From assembly GCF_000585355.1 (NCBI RefSeq), contig NZ_KK073873.1, positions 1,965,703 to 2,029,702 on the forward strand: a stretch of 64,000 bases of DNA, written 5' to 3'. Source of the DNA: Xylanibacter oryzae DSM 17970 (GTDB taxonomy: Bacteria; Bacteroidota; Bacteroidia; Bacteroidales; Bacteroidaceae). A program made the position numbers and the translations under genes. Positions 56,468 through 64,000 of the stretch are shown here, one piece after another (the first letter of the stretch is position 1; every line of letters begins with the position of its first letter). Under the pieces are notes generated by a model that did no database searches, was not told the DNA's origin, and saw only the letters and a program-made list of their open reading frames with translations.

Positions 56468-57367
56468 ATGAAAAAGATTAGAGCAGCCGTAGTAGGCTAC
56501 GGTAACATCGGACAGTATACTGTCGAGGCTCTCGAAGCAGCCGAAGACTTCGAAATAGCAGGTATAGTACGTCGTAACGGCGCAGCAGACAAGCCACAGG
56601 AATTATCAAAATATGATGTAGTAAAGGATATTAAAGAACTGAAAGATGTAGACGTAGCCATTCTTGCCACTCCTACACGCAGTTGTGAGGAATATGCCAA
56701 GAGTATTCTTCCGCTTGGTATCAACACAGTTGACAGTTTTGACATCCACACCAACATCCGTCAGTATCGTGCCAACCTTATGCCTATATGCAAAGAGCAC
56801 AATGCGGTGTCTGTAATAGCTGCCGGCTGGGACCCGGGATCTGACAGTATCGTACGTACATTAATGCAAAGCCTTGCGCCAAAAGGACTTTCTTATACCA
56901 ACTTCGGTCCGGGTATGAGTATGGGCCATTCTGTATGTGTACGTTCTAAAGCAGGTGTAAAGAATGCCCTGTCAATGACTATCCCTAAGGGTGAGGGTAT
57001 ACATCGCCGTATGGTATATGTAGAACTAGAAGATGGTGCATCTCTCGAAGAAGTAACTAAAGCCATCAAGGCAGATCCTTACTTTGCAAACGATGAGACA
57101 CACGTATTCCAAGTAACATCTGTAGATGATGTGCGTGATATGGGCCATGGCGTAAACCTAGTACGTAAAGGCGTAAGCGGCAAAACTCAGAACCAGCGCC
57201 TGGAGTTTGACATGAGCATCAACAATCCCGCTCTAACAGGTCAGGTACTTGTCAATGTAGCCCGTGCATCAATGCGTCAGCAGCCAGGTTGCTATACAAT
57301 GATAGAATTGCCTGTTATTGATATGCTTGCGGGTGATCGCGAAGATCTGATCAGCACATTGGTATAA
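56468..57367 (+). CDS. ddh: meso-Diaminopimelate D-dehydrogenase
   Basis: 299 residues. Rossmann motif VVGYGNIGQYTVEAL at the N-terminus, then DVAILATPTRSCEEYA, VDSFDIHTNIRQYR, AAGWDPGSDSIVR, GPGMSMGHSV and CYTMIELPVIDML, all typical of Ddh. The enzyme reductively aminates L-2-amino-6-oxopimelate (tetrahydrodipicolinate) with NADPH and ammonia to meso-diaminopimelate, a one-step route to lysine and peptidoglycan precursors. It is monocistronic, with a promoter box before it and a terminator shared with the convergent panE-like gene. Confidence 0.95.
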   Translation: MKKIRAAVVGYGNIGQYTVEALEAAEDFEIAGIVRRNGAADKPQELSKYDVVKDIKELKDVDVAILATPTRSCEEYAKSILPLGINTVDSFDIHTNIRQYRANLMPICKEHNAVSVIAAGWDPGSDSIVRTLMQSLAPKGLSYTNFGPGMSMGHSVCVRSKAGVKNALSMTIPKGEGIHRRMVYVELEDGASLEEVTKAIKADPYFANDETHVFQVTSVDDVRDMGHGVNLVRKGVSGKTQNQRLEFDMSINNPALTGQVLVNVARASMRQQPGCYTMIELPVIDMLAGDREDLISTLV

Positions 57368-57383
57368 AGATCATACTTATAAT

Positions 57384-57426
57384 AAACAGAAAAAGGCACC
57401 CGTCTATTGGATGCCTTTTTCTGTTT
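57384..57426. terminator. Bidirectional terminator between ddh and the panE-like gene
   Basis: 15-bp stem AAACAGAAAAAGGCA / TGCCTTTTTCTGTTT around a 13-nt loop. The A-run and T-run give a usable tail on both strands, and it lies between convergent genes. Confidence 0.93.
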
Positions 57427-57431
57427 CATAT

Positions 57432-58346
57432 CTATTTACTTTCTTTTCTTTCCAAGAATTTCAATTCTGCCTCCAGCATCTCCAGTTTCGGCATGCGGAA
57501 TCCTACCTTCCTTGCCTCCTCAATAGGACGACTATAGAGATAATAAATTTCCATCGGACGATGAAAGTCATAATCCAATTTCATACTTGGTGAATAAGGT
57601 TCCATATCACGTGTCATATTTATAATTACGTCTGCGAAAGAACTATCAATATTCTTTACGCCCAAATGTCGGGCAGCATCGATAACCTCCATGATAAGAT
57701 CGCGCATCAGAGCTGCTGAATTTTCATCAGCAATGAGTTTGTCAGTTTGTGTATTAAGCGCAACCGTCATTCCATTGAAAGGCATATTCCACACAGCCTT
57801 TTTCCATCTGGCCTCATTATACTCAACCTCTTTAGCCTTAACCCCTGCACTATTAAGGTCTGCTACCATAAGATCTATTATACTCTGGTCCTTGCAAGAA
57901 TAGTTGCCTATGTTTATATTGCCATATGATTGATTTTGAACGTGCCCCGGTTCTGTCTTTGTCGAACATATAAAAGCAAGTCCTGCAGCGATATAAATAT
58001 CAGGGAATTCATTTTGCAAATCCTGTTCCAGACCTATACCGTTTTGTATAAGCAATACAAGAGTATGTGGCTTCAGTAATGGTGGCAACATAGTTTTCAA
58101 CAACCTGTTATTGGTAGACTTAAGACTTACCATTACTACATCACACTTCGGCATATCTTGTGTGTTCTTGTAAGCATTAACATTATCCAGATGGAAATCT
58201 CCATCGAAAGAGTCTACCTGAAGCCCATGTTGGCATACATATTCATAATCACTATGCAGTAAAAAATGTACATCCTTGCCTGCATTTGCAAGTTTCCCGC
58301 CATAGAATCCACCTATGGCTCCTGTTCCTATTATCCCGTATATCAT
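57432..58346 (-). CDS. panE: 2-Dehydropantoate 2-reductase-like protein (PanE/ApbA family)
   Basis: 304 residues. NAD(P)-binding motif IYGIIGTGAIGGFYGGKLA at the start, then CDVVMVSLKSTNN, LVLLIQNGIGLEQDL and a C-terminal helical domain (RWKKAVWNMPFNGMTVAL, PSMKLDYDFHRPMEIYYLY) with the Lys and Asn residues of ketopantoate reductases. The reaction would be NADPH reduction of 2-dehydropantoate to pantoate on the pantothenate/CoA pathway. The family also contains other reductases, so the symbol is tentative. A -7 box (TAACTTTG, 58376-58369) lies 23 nt upstream of the ATG. Confidence 0.82.
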   Translation of the reverse strand: MIYGIIGTGAIGGFYGGKLANAGKDVHFLLHSDYEYVCQHGLQVDSFDGDFHLDNVNAYKNTQDMPKCDVVMVSLKSTNNRLLKTMLPPLLKPHTLVLLIQNGIGLEQDLQNEFPDIYIAAGLAFICSTKTEPGHVQNQSYGNINIGNYSCKDQSIIDLMVADLNSAGVKAKEVEYNEARWKKAVWNMPFNGMTVALNTQTDKLIADENSAALMRDLIMEVIDAARHLGVKNIDSSFADVIINMTRDMEPYSPSMKLDYDFHRPMEIYYLYSRPIEEARKVGFRMPKLEMLEAELKFLERKESK

Positions 58347-58368
58347 AATTTATTTTTTGTTGGTTGTG

Positions 58369-58376
58369 CAAAGTTA
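58369..58376 (-). promoter_or_regulatory. Promoter -7 box of the panE-like gene
   Basis: TAACTTTG on the minus strand, an exact TAnnTTTG match. No well-spaced upstream TTTG is found. Confidence 0.45.
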
Positions 58377-58528
58377 TATAAAATATATGCAAATTACATG
58401 CACAAAGACAAACATTTATTATTTTGTAACTAAAAGTTTTATAACTACAATAAACCACGCCAAAGTATTGACAAACTTATTTCAGAAAAAGAATATTGTA
58501 TGGATATATAAGAAATATCTAAAAATGC

Positions 58529-58559
58529 TTTGGAGTAAGGAAATAAATGCATAATTTTG
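58529..58559 (+). promoter_or_regulatory. Promoter of the acyltransferase gene
   Basis: TTTG (58529-58532), 19 nt, TAATTTTG (58552-58559): a full Bacteroidota promoter match. The start of transcription near 58566 leaves a leader of about 90 nt before the ATG at 58658, containing short stem-loops (CCAATGG/CCTGG region and GTATACTATAC). Confidence 0.75.
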
Positions 58560-58657
58560 CGCAGTCAAAAATAGCTCGCCAATGGCATGGCCGTAGCCTG
58601 GTATAAATCCTGCCTAAATAAAGAAAGGGTATACTATACTTTTGCCAAAGAAGAATA

Positions 58658-59524
58658 ATGAATTATATTACAAAACTTACTTATCAGACGCTTTTCTCAG
58701 TACTATATTTATTTAGTACTATGCCAATGAACGTTCTATACAAAATATCAGATTTAATTTTTATTATTATTTTTAAGCTATCGAATTACAGAGAAGAAGT
58801 AACCATTCAAAACATGTCAAGGGCATTTCCTAATAAGAAGTATAAGGAGATACAATCCATAGAAAAAGAATTCTACCAAAACTTTTCGGATATGTTTGCG
58901 GAAGTAGTAAAAAGTATATCTATTTCACCTCTAAAACAAACTTGCAAGTTAGATATAAAAGGATTCGAGTTTGTTGAGGAGCAAGTAGAAAAAGGTAACA
59001 ATGTCATTGCATGCTTAGGGCATTGCACCAACTGGGAAATATTAAATTGCCTCCCCTCTAAAATCAACACAGATGTTTATTCTGGTTACAAACGAATAAG
59101 AGTACCGATATTTAATAAACTCATGTTTGATATAAGAGGTCGTTTCGGTATGCACCTAATAGAATCAAAATCAGTAGCAAAACATATTCTGTCAAATAAA
59201 GACAAACCGTCACTTTACTTATTAATTGCCGATCAATGTCCGAAAAAGATAAACGTGGATTATCAGATGACGTTTCTAAATCAGATGACATCCGTGTTAT
59301 CCGGACCTGAAAAGTTAGCCTGTGCAACCCACTCGGCAGTTGTATATATCTATCTGACACGAAAACGAAGAGGTTTTTTTGAGGCTGTTTGTCAACCGAT
59401 TTGTGAGAATGCAAAAGATACCCAACATTTTGGGATCACAAAAAAGTATATTGAACTATTGGAACAAAATATCCAAGATGACCCCAGTTGCTGGTTATGG
59501 ACTCATAAACGATGGAAGAGATAA
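58658..59524 (+). CDS. LpxL/HtrB-type lipid A acyltransferase family protein
   Basis: 288 residues. An N-terminal membrane segment (LFSVLYLFSTMP ... LIFIIIFKL) is followed by the lysophospholipid-acyltransferase fold: ACLGHCTNWEILN (the H-x4-E form of the catalytic motif in the LpxL branch), LLIADQCPK and a C-terminal DPSCWLWTHKRWKR, the hallmark end of this family. It should transfer a secondary acyl chain from acyl-ACP to lipid A precursors at the inner membrane. Bacteroidota usually have one or two such proteins; which position it acylates cannot be told. It has its own promoter at 58529-58559. Confidence 0.88.
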   Translation: MNYITKLTYQTLFSVLYLFSTMPMNVLYKISDLIFIIIFKLSNYREEVTIQNMSRAFPNKKYKEIQSIEKEFYQNFSDMFAEVVKSISISPLKQTCKLDIKGFEFVEEQVEKGNNVIACLGHCTNWEILNCLPSKINTDVYSGYKRIRVPIFNKLMFDIRGRFGMHLIESKSVAKHILSNKDKPSLYLLIADQCPKKINVDYQMTFLNQMTSVLSGPEKLACATHSAVVYIYLTRKRRGFFEAVCQPICENAKDTQHFGITKKYIELLEQNIQDDPSCWLWTHKRWKR

Positions 59525-59858
59525 CATATAATAGCTTATGCAAAATATCTACGAAATTATCGTCATTAAGAATTTCGTAGGTACGAATATTCTTCCCTCT
59601 TGAGGGATTTAAAGGGGTGTCCAGAAAGCAGGGTATGTGATGAAAAATATGGAAAATCGTATTTTCCGTCACTTTGTGGCACCTCCCTAAACACATAGAG
59701 GATAATAATTGATGAATTATAATCTAGAACTTAAAATATACGTGGTGTAGGTTTTTTTTTGAGAGTACAATAATATTTTTATCACATATATAATCAGTTC
59801 GTTTTTACGTACATTTTCAACTTTTTTAATTGGAATTTGTATTTTTATCATGTGCCCG
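59525..59858. other. Non-coding gap with two palindromes
   Basis: No gene. A perfect 10-bp stem CTACGAAATT / AATTTCGTAG (59549-59580) follows the acyltransferase and could be a weak terminator. A 7-bp stem GGAAAAT / ATTTTCC (59651-59667) lies inside a longer partial dyad (GTGA ... TCAC) that looks like a small interspersed palindromic element. Confidence 0.6.
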
Positions 59859-59889
59859 TTTGATAAGTCGATAATTTTGTGTAAGTTTG
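59859..59889 (+). promoter_or_regulatory. Promoter of dxs
   Basis: TTTG (59859-59862), 19 nt, TAAGTTTG (59882-59889): an exact Bacteroidota promoter. Transcription from about 59896 leaves only about 15 nt before the ATG at 59911. This rules out the in-frame TTG at 59887, which lies inside the -7 box. Confidence 0.8.
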
Positions 59890-59910
59890 CATTATAATTA
59901 TGAACAATTA

Positions 59911-61806
59911 ATGGAAGAACATAAGACATTGGGACTTCTTAAAAAGATAAATTACCCATCAGATTTACGCGAACTTAAGATAGAACAACTACCTGAGCTT
60001 TGTGCTGAATTAAGACAAGATATAATAAACGAATTGTCAGTAAACCCCGGACATCTGGCGTCAAGCCTTGGCGTCGTAGAACTTACAGTGGCTTTACATT
60101 ATGTTTTTAATACCCCTTACGACCGCATAGTATGGGATGTGGGGCATCAGGCTTACGGACACAAGATTCTTACAGGAAGAAGAGAGCAATTCCAAACTAA
60201 CCGCAAACTCAATGGAATTCGTCCATTCCCGTCTCCTTTTGAAAGCGAATACGACACTTTCGTTTGTGGACATGCATCTAATTCTATATCGGCGGCACTA
60301 GGTATGGCGGTTGCTTCTAAACTACAGGGTGAAAAAAGACATGTAGTTGCCATTATTGGAGATGGGGCAATGAGTGGAGGATTGGCTTTTGAGGGACTCA
60401 ACAACGCCAGCACGACGCCTAACAATATGATTATCATTCTTAATGATAACAATATGAGTATCGACCGCAGCGTAGGTGGCATGAAACAATATCTGTTGGG
60501 GCTGAACACTAATGAGACTTATAACACTTTGCGTTATAAAGCATCCCAATGGCTATACTCAAGAGGGATGATGACTGACGACAGAAGAAAGGGACTTATA
60601 AGGCTCAGTAATGCATTCAAGTCGGCCATCAGCCATCAACAGAATATTTTTGAAGGCATGGACATCAGATATTTCGGTCCATTTGATGGACATAATGTCA
60701 TAGACCTGGTAAGACTACTCAATTCTATAAAGAATATGCGAGGACCAAAACTGTTGCATATACATACCAAAAAGGGGAAAGGATACGAACCTGCAGAAAA
60801 GGCGGCTACGATATGGCATGCTCCAGGGAAGTTCTGTGTAGACACAGGTGAACGTATAGTAACAGATACGAGTGGAACTCCTCCGAAATTTCAGGATGTA
60901 TTCGGAAACACACTATTGGAACTGGCTGAGAAGAACAAGAAAATAGTTGGTGTGACGCCTGCTATGCCTTCGGGATGCTCAATGAATATAATGATGAAAA
61001 GCATGCCTGACAGGACTTTTGATGTAGGTATCGCAGAAGGGCACTCTATAACGTTCTCCGGAGGTATGGCTAAAGACGGGTTGCTGCCATTCTGTAACAT
61101 ATACAGTGCTTTTTCTCAACGAGCATATGATAATATCATACATGATGTGGCCATACTTAAACTGAACGTAGTGATATGTCTTGACCGTGCCGGTCTGGTA
61201 GGAGAAGACGGTCCGACTCACCATGGAGCTTTTGACTTGGCTTTTCTACGACCAATTCCAAATCTTACGATATCATCACCTATGGATGAACATGAACTGC
61301 GCAAATTGATGTATACAGCTCAGCTTAAAGATATGGGGCCATTCGTAATAAGATATCCTAGAGGACGTGGTGTCTGCATTGAATGGAAATGTCCATTCGA
61401 GCCTATTAAGGTAGGTACCGGTCGTAAACTTAAAGATGGTAAGGATATAGCGGTATTGACAATAGGACCAATCGGAAATGATGCTTTAGCTGCAATAAAG
61501 AGAGCTGAGACAGAACGTCCGGATCTAAGTATTGCCCTTTATGACATGAGGTTTTTGAAACCTCTTGATGAAAAGATTTTATCTGAAGTTGGTGAAAACT
61601 TCTCAAAAATAGTAACTATTGAGGATGGCGTAAGCAACGGCGGAATGGGTTCGGCTGTGCTAGAATGGATGGATGATCATAACTATACACCAAAGATAAA
61701 ACGACTTGGACTGCCTGACGAATTTATAGAACATGGCAAGGTAGAAGAACTGCATAAAATAGTGGGAATTGACGTGGATAGTATTAAAAATGCTTTAATA
61801 AAATGA
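59911..61806 (+). CDS. dxs: 1-Deoxy-D-xylulose-5-phosphate synthase
   Basis: 631 residues from the ATG at 59911. Thiamine-diphosphate enzyme: HPGH-like [35 protein letters not shown], the ThDP/Mg motif [17 protein letters not shown] followed by NDNNMSID, and the transketolase central and C-terminal domains ([40 protein letters not shown]). It condenses pyruvate and glyceraldehyde 3-phosphate in the first step of the non-mevalonate isoprenoid pathway. It is somewhat different in its N-terminal start from typical Dxs but has all catalytic motifs. It is followed by manA after 85 nt. Confidence 0.95.
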   Translation: MEEHKTLGLLKKINYPSDLRELKIEQLPELCAELRQDIINELSVNPGHLASSLGVVELTVALHYVFNTPYDRIVWDVGHQAYGHKILTGRREQFQTNRKLNGIRPFPSPFESEYDTFVCGHASNSISAALGMAVASKLQGEKRHVVAIIGDGAMSGGLAFEGLNNASTTPNNMIIILNDNNMSIDRSVGGMKQYLLGLNTNETYNTLRYKASQWLYSRGMMTDDRRKGLIRLSNAFKSAISHQQNIFEGMDIRYFGPFDGHNVIDLVRLLNSIKNMRGPKLLHIHTKKGKGYEPAEKAATIWHAPGKFCVDTGERIVTDTSGTPPKFQDVFGNTLLELAEKNKKIVGVTPAMPSGCSMNIMMKSMPDRTFDVGIAEGHSITFSGGMAKDGLLPFCNIYSAFSQRAYDNIIHDVAILKLNVVICLDRAGLVGEDGPTHHGAFDLAFLRPIPNLTISSPMDEHELRKLMYTAQLKDMGPFVIRYPRGRGVCIEWKCPFEPIKVGTGRKLKDGKDIAVLTIGPIGNDALAAIKRAETERPDLSIALYDMRFLKPLDEKILSEVGENFSKIVTIEDGVSNGGMGSAVLEWMDDHNYTPKIKRLGLPDEFIEHGKVEELHKIVGIDVDSIKNALIK

Positions 61807-61891
61807 GATGTTTGGAGATATTTACAGTACTTGTAATATTAGCTCCTTTTTTCCGGACAGATTTTTAAGTCACAAATAAATATAGATTATT

Positions 61892-62854
61892 ATGAAACCT
61901 TTAAAATTTAATCCGCTGCTCAAGCAAACAATATGGGGCGGTAACAAAATTATTCCTTTTAAGCATTTGGATTCCAACATGGATAAAGTTGGAGAGAGCT
62001 GGGAAATCTCAGGATTGAAAGGAACTGAAAGCACCGTGAGTGAGGGTGAATATTGTGGTATGACTATTAACGAACTATTGAATAAGTTGAAAGGGAAACT
62101 GATAGGTGAAGAAAACTACAAACATTTTAAGAACGAGTTCCCGTTGCTTATAAAGTTTATTGATGCACGTCAGGACTTGTCTATACAGGTACATCCTAAT
62201 GATGAGGTGGCCCATAATCAAGGAATAGATCATGGCAAAACTGAAATGTGGTATATCATGGACTCAGAACCTTCGGCAAAATTACGCATCGGACTAAAAA
62301 AACAGATTACTCCAGCAGAATATAAAATTATGGTAGAGAATGGTACTATCTGCGATGCCATAGCTGAATATAATGTGAAAGAAGGAGACTGTTTCTTTCT
62401 GCCTGCCGGACGTATACACAGTATAGGAGTCGGATGTTTTCTTGCAGAGATACAACAGACAAGTGATGTTACTTATCGTATATACGACTTTAACAGAAAA
62501 GACAAAGATGGAAACTATCGACAACTGCATACAAAAGAGGCTGCAGAATGCATAGATTTCTCTGTATATCCAAACTATCATACTGATTATGTACCAACAA
62601 AGAACAGAGGTACATCACTTATACAGTGCCAGTACTTTAAAACAGCAGTCTACGATTTGCAGGAGGATATGACAATAGATTATTCAGAACTTGACAGTTT
62701 CGTAATTCTGGTATGCCTAAAAGGTGAGGGGAAAATAACAGATAATGAAGGGAACGAAATAGGACTTAGGGCAGGTGAAACAATACTTATACCTGCTACA
62801 ACTAACTGGATAAAAGTAAAAGGAGAAATAAAATTTATTGAGACTTACGTGTAA
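61892..62854 (+). CDS. manA: Mannose-6-phosphate isomerase, class I
   Basis: 320 residues, short form. Motifs typical of the zinc-dependent family: LKQTIWGGNKI, VGESWEISG, FIDARQDLSIQVHPNDEVA with the zinc-binding Gln/His, KTEMWYI with the Glu, FFLPAGRIHSIG with the His, and SDVTYRIYDFNR. It interconverts mannose 6-phosphate and fructose 6-phosphate for GDP-mannose/fucose synthesis or mannose use. The C-terminal cupin part ends GETILIPATTNWIKV. It is possibly co-transcribed with dxs; no promoter box or terminator is seen in the 85-nt gap. It converges with the permease gene. Confidence 0.93.
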   Translation: MKPLKFNPLLKQTIWGGNKIIPFKHLDSNMDKVGESWEISGLKGTESTVSEGEYCGMTINELLNKLKGKLIGEENYKHFKNEFPLLIKFIDARQDLSIQVHPNDEVAHNQGIDHGKTEMWYIMDSEPSAKLRIGLKKQITPAEYKIMVENGTICDAIAEYNVKEGDCFFLPAGRIHSIGVGCFLAEIQQTSDVTYRIYDFNRKDKDGNYRQLHTKEAAECIDFSVYPNYHTDYVPTKNRGTSLIQCQYFKTAVYDLQEDMTIDYSELDSFVILVCLKGEGKITDNEGNEIGLRAGETILIPATTNWIKVKGEIKFIETYV

Positions 62855-62883
62855 ACAGACTTACACATAAGAGTTTGATATGA

Positions 62884-63900
62884 TTATTTTTTCTTTTGTT
62901 TGGCTATAACATATATAATTACCGGAGCTCCAAGCATTGGTGTAACAGCATTCAATGGTATTACACCTGTATCTCCTGGTAATGTACATAGGATATTGCA
63001 GAGCAAAGCTACAACACTGCCAAGAAGAATTGTCGCAGGCAGAAGACTGCGATGGTTCTCTGTAGTAAGAAGCAATCGGGCTATATGGGGTACGGCCAAT
63101 CCAATAAAAGCTATCGGTCCGCAAAAAGCAGTTGTTATAGCTGACAACAATCCCGTAACTACCAGTAAACAGTTGCGTACACGCACCACATTTATTCCTA
63201 AATTTTCTGCATAGCGTTCACCAAGCAGAAGAGCATTCAAAGGTTTTATAAGCACTACTGCTACGATAAGACCAAATAGCGTTACAGCAGCAAATGCAGG
63301 CATCTGTGACATAGACACACCGCCAAAGTTGCCAAGACCCCATACCATATACGATTTTACACCTTCTTCTGTAGCAAAGAAGTTTAGTAAGGACGTGGCT
63401 GCGGATGATATATAACCTATCATAATGCCTACTATTAGTAGCATCATGTTATTACGTACTAAAGAAGAGAAAAAGAATATTACAACAGTTACAAGCATTG
63501 CACCGACAAAGGCTGCCATAAATATTGCGGCGAATCCTGTAATGCTAACACTTCCGGCTGAAATGCTACCTCCAAATAGTAACATGACCAGAGCGACACC
63601 TAACCCGGCTCCACTATTTATACCGAATATTGAAGGATCTGCCAGAGGATTCTTGAATGCAGTCTGCAACATCAGTCCACTGACGGCCAGAGCTGCACCA
63701 CATAACAAAGCTGTAAGTGCCTGAGGAAGGCGTGAACCTAATATTATAAATCGCCATGATTCGTTTTCTACACCTTTGCCCATAATGATATTTGCCACAT
63801 CCTTTAATGGAATCAACACAGACCCAATTATAAGATTCATGGCAAATAAAATTACTATCATAATGCCAAGCATTATGCAATATTTAGATCCTTTACTCAT
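62884..63900 (-). CDS. FecCD-family ABC transporter permease (iron/siderophore/cobalamin type)
   Basis: 338 residues with about nine to ten membrane segments. Typical FecCD/BtuC motifs include SRLPQALTALLCGAALAVSGLMLQTAFKNPLADPSIFGI-type segments (SRLPQALTALL, LADPSIFGINSGAG), LLLGERYAENLGI and FCGPIAFIGLAVPHIARLL. It forms the inner-membrane channel of an importer for iron-siderophore, heme or cobalamin, with a periplasmic binding protein and an ATPase that are outside the window. The ATG at 63900 leaves 100 nt to the window edge, without a recognisable neighbour. The substrate cannot be read from this subunit. Confidence 0.9.
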   Translation of the reverse strand: MSKGSKYCIMLGIMIVILFAMNLIIGSVLIPLKDVANIIMGKGVENESWRFIILGSRLPQALTALLCGAALAVSGLMLQTAFKNPLADPSIFGINSGAGLGVALVMLLFGGSISAGSVSITGFAAIFMAAFVGAMLVTVVIFFFSSLVRNNMMLLIVGIMIGYISSAATSLLNFFATEEGVKSYMVWGLGNFGGVSMSQMPAFAAVTLFGLIVAVVLIKPLNALLLGERYAENLGINVVRVRNCLLVVTGLLSAITTAFCGPIAFIGLAVPHIARLLLTTENHRSLLPATILLGSVVALLCNILCTLPGDTGVIPLNAVTPMLGAPVIIYVIAKQKKK

Positions 63901-64000
63901 ATAGTATATTAAACGCGACTATTCGAATATTATTACTTTTACTGTTATAAGTTCTATTTTACCAAATAGAAATATTTCAATTCTACTTGCTTGTTTGATT

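Noticed and set aside
59887..59911. TTG start at 59887 for dxs
   Set aside because: The TTG overlaps the -7 promoter box; ATG 59911 gives a normal Dxs start and lies after the expected transcription start.
1..64000. tRNA, rRNA or known riboswitch genes
   Set aside because: I looked in the larger gaps and saw no cloverleaf or recognisable conserved riboswitch core; a covariance-model scan would be decisive.

Overview
The window is about 64 kb of AT-rich chromosomal DNA from a member of the Bacteroidota, most likely Bacteroidales and probably a Prevotella-like anaerobe. The support is the family content (FimA/Mfa1/fimbrillin lipoproteins, the type 9 secretion protein SprA, DUF4252, meso-diaminopimelate dehydrogenase), promoters of the Bacteroidota type (TTTG, 19-20 nt, TAnnTTTG), and an anaerobic HdrABC/Flx-type electron-transfer operon. 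Genus and species are inferred.

Region 1 (1-24917) is the most unusual part: two divergent tandem arrays of fimbrillin-like surface lipoprotein genes. The minus arm runs leftwards from 9491 and is cut by the window start. The plus arm runs rightwards from 10835. Thirteen genes carry the same 5' module: a palindromic leader (arms TCTCTTCTCTC and GAGAGAAGAGA, 3-nt loop), a ribosome-binding region and, in most, a near-identical signal peptide. Nine junctions between a glycine-rich gene and the next gene are all exactly 64 nt. Mature parts are modular: a fimbrillin domain with a conserved Thr-Arg-Ala processing-like site, joined to a variable glycine-rich domain resembling the ALK/LTK glycine-rich domain, or, in one gene, to a GWYLPS..QW domain. 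Two complete units are identical over about 1.76 kb. The arms meet at a 1.34 kb non-coding centre with a 107/108-bp inverted repeat around a 556-bp spacer. No recombinase or transposase is visible in the window.

Region 2 (24918-35160) is conserved housekeeping and energy metabolism: a DUF4252 lipoprotein-like gene, clpB, and a seven-gene hdrC-hdrB-hdrA-flxD-flxC-flxB-flxA operon. The operon would encode an NAD(P)H-linked, flavin and iron-sulfur, heterodisulfide-reductase-like complex and ends at a clear terminator.

Region 3 (35162-46991, all minus strand) is a type V pilus-like operon. A unit of lectin-tipped pilin A, short pilin B and lectin-tipped pilin C occurs twice in tandem. A single Mfa2-like anchor protein sits in the second copy. 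A truncated pilin remnant lies at the upstream end and an orphan soluble histidine kinase at the downstream end. It is followed upstream by a 1.1 kb non-coding stretch with inverted repeats and a 48-bp palindrome.

Region 4 (48117-64000) is core genome: ruvA-sprA, ddh, a panE-like reductase, an LpxL-type acyltransferase, dxs, manA and a FecCD-type permease. The fimbrillin lipoproteins and pilins would reach the cell surface as lipoproteins. SprA serves the separate type 9 route. The Hdr-Flx operon reflects anaerobic redox balance.
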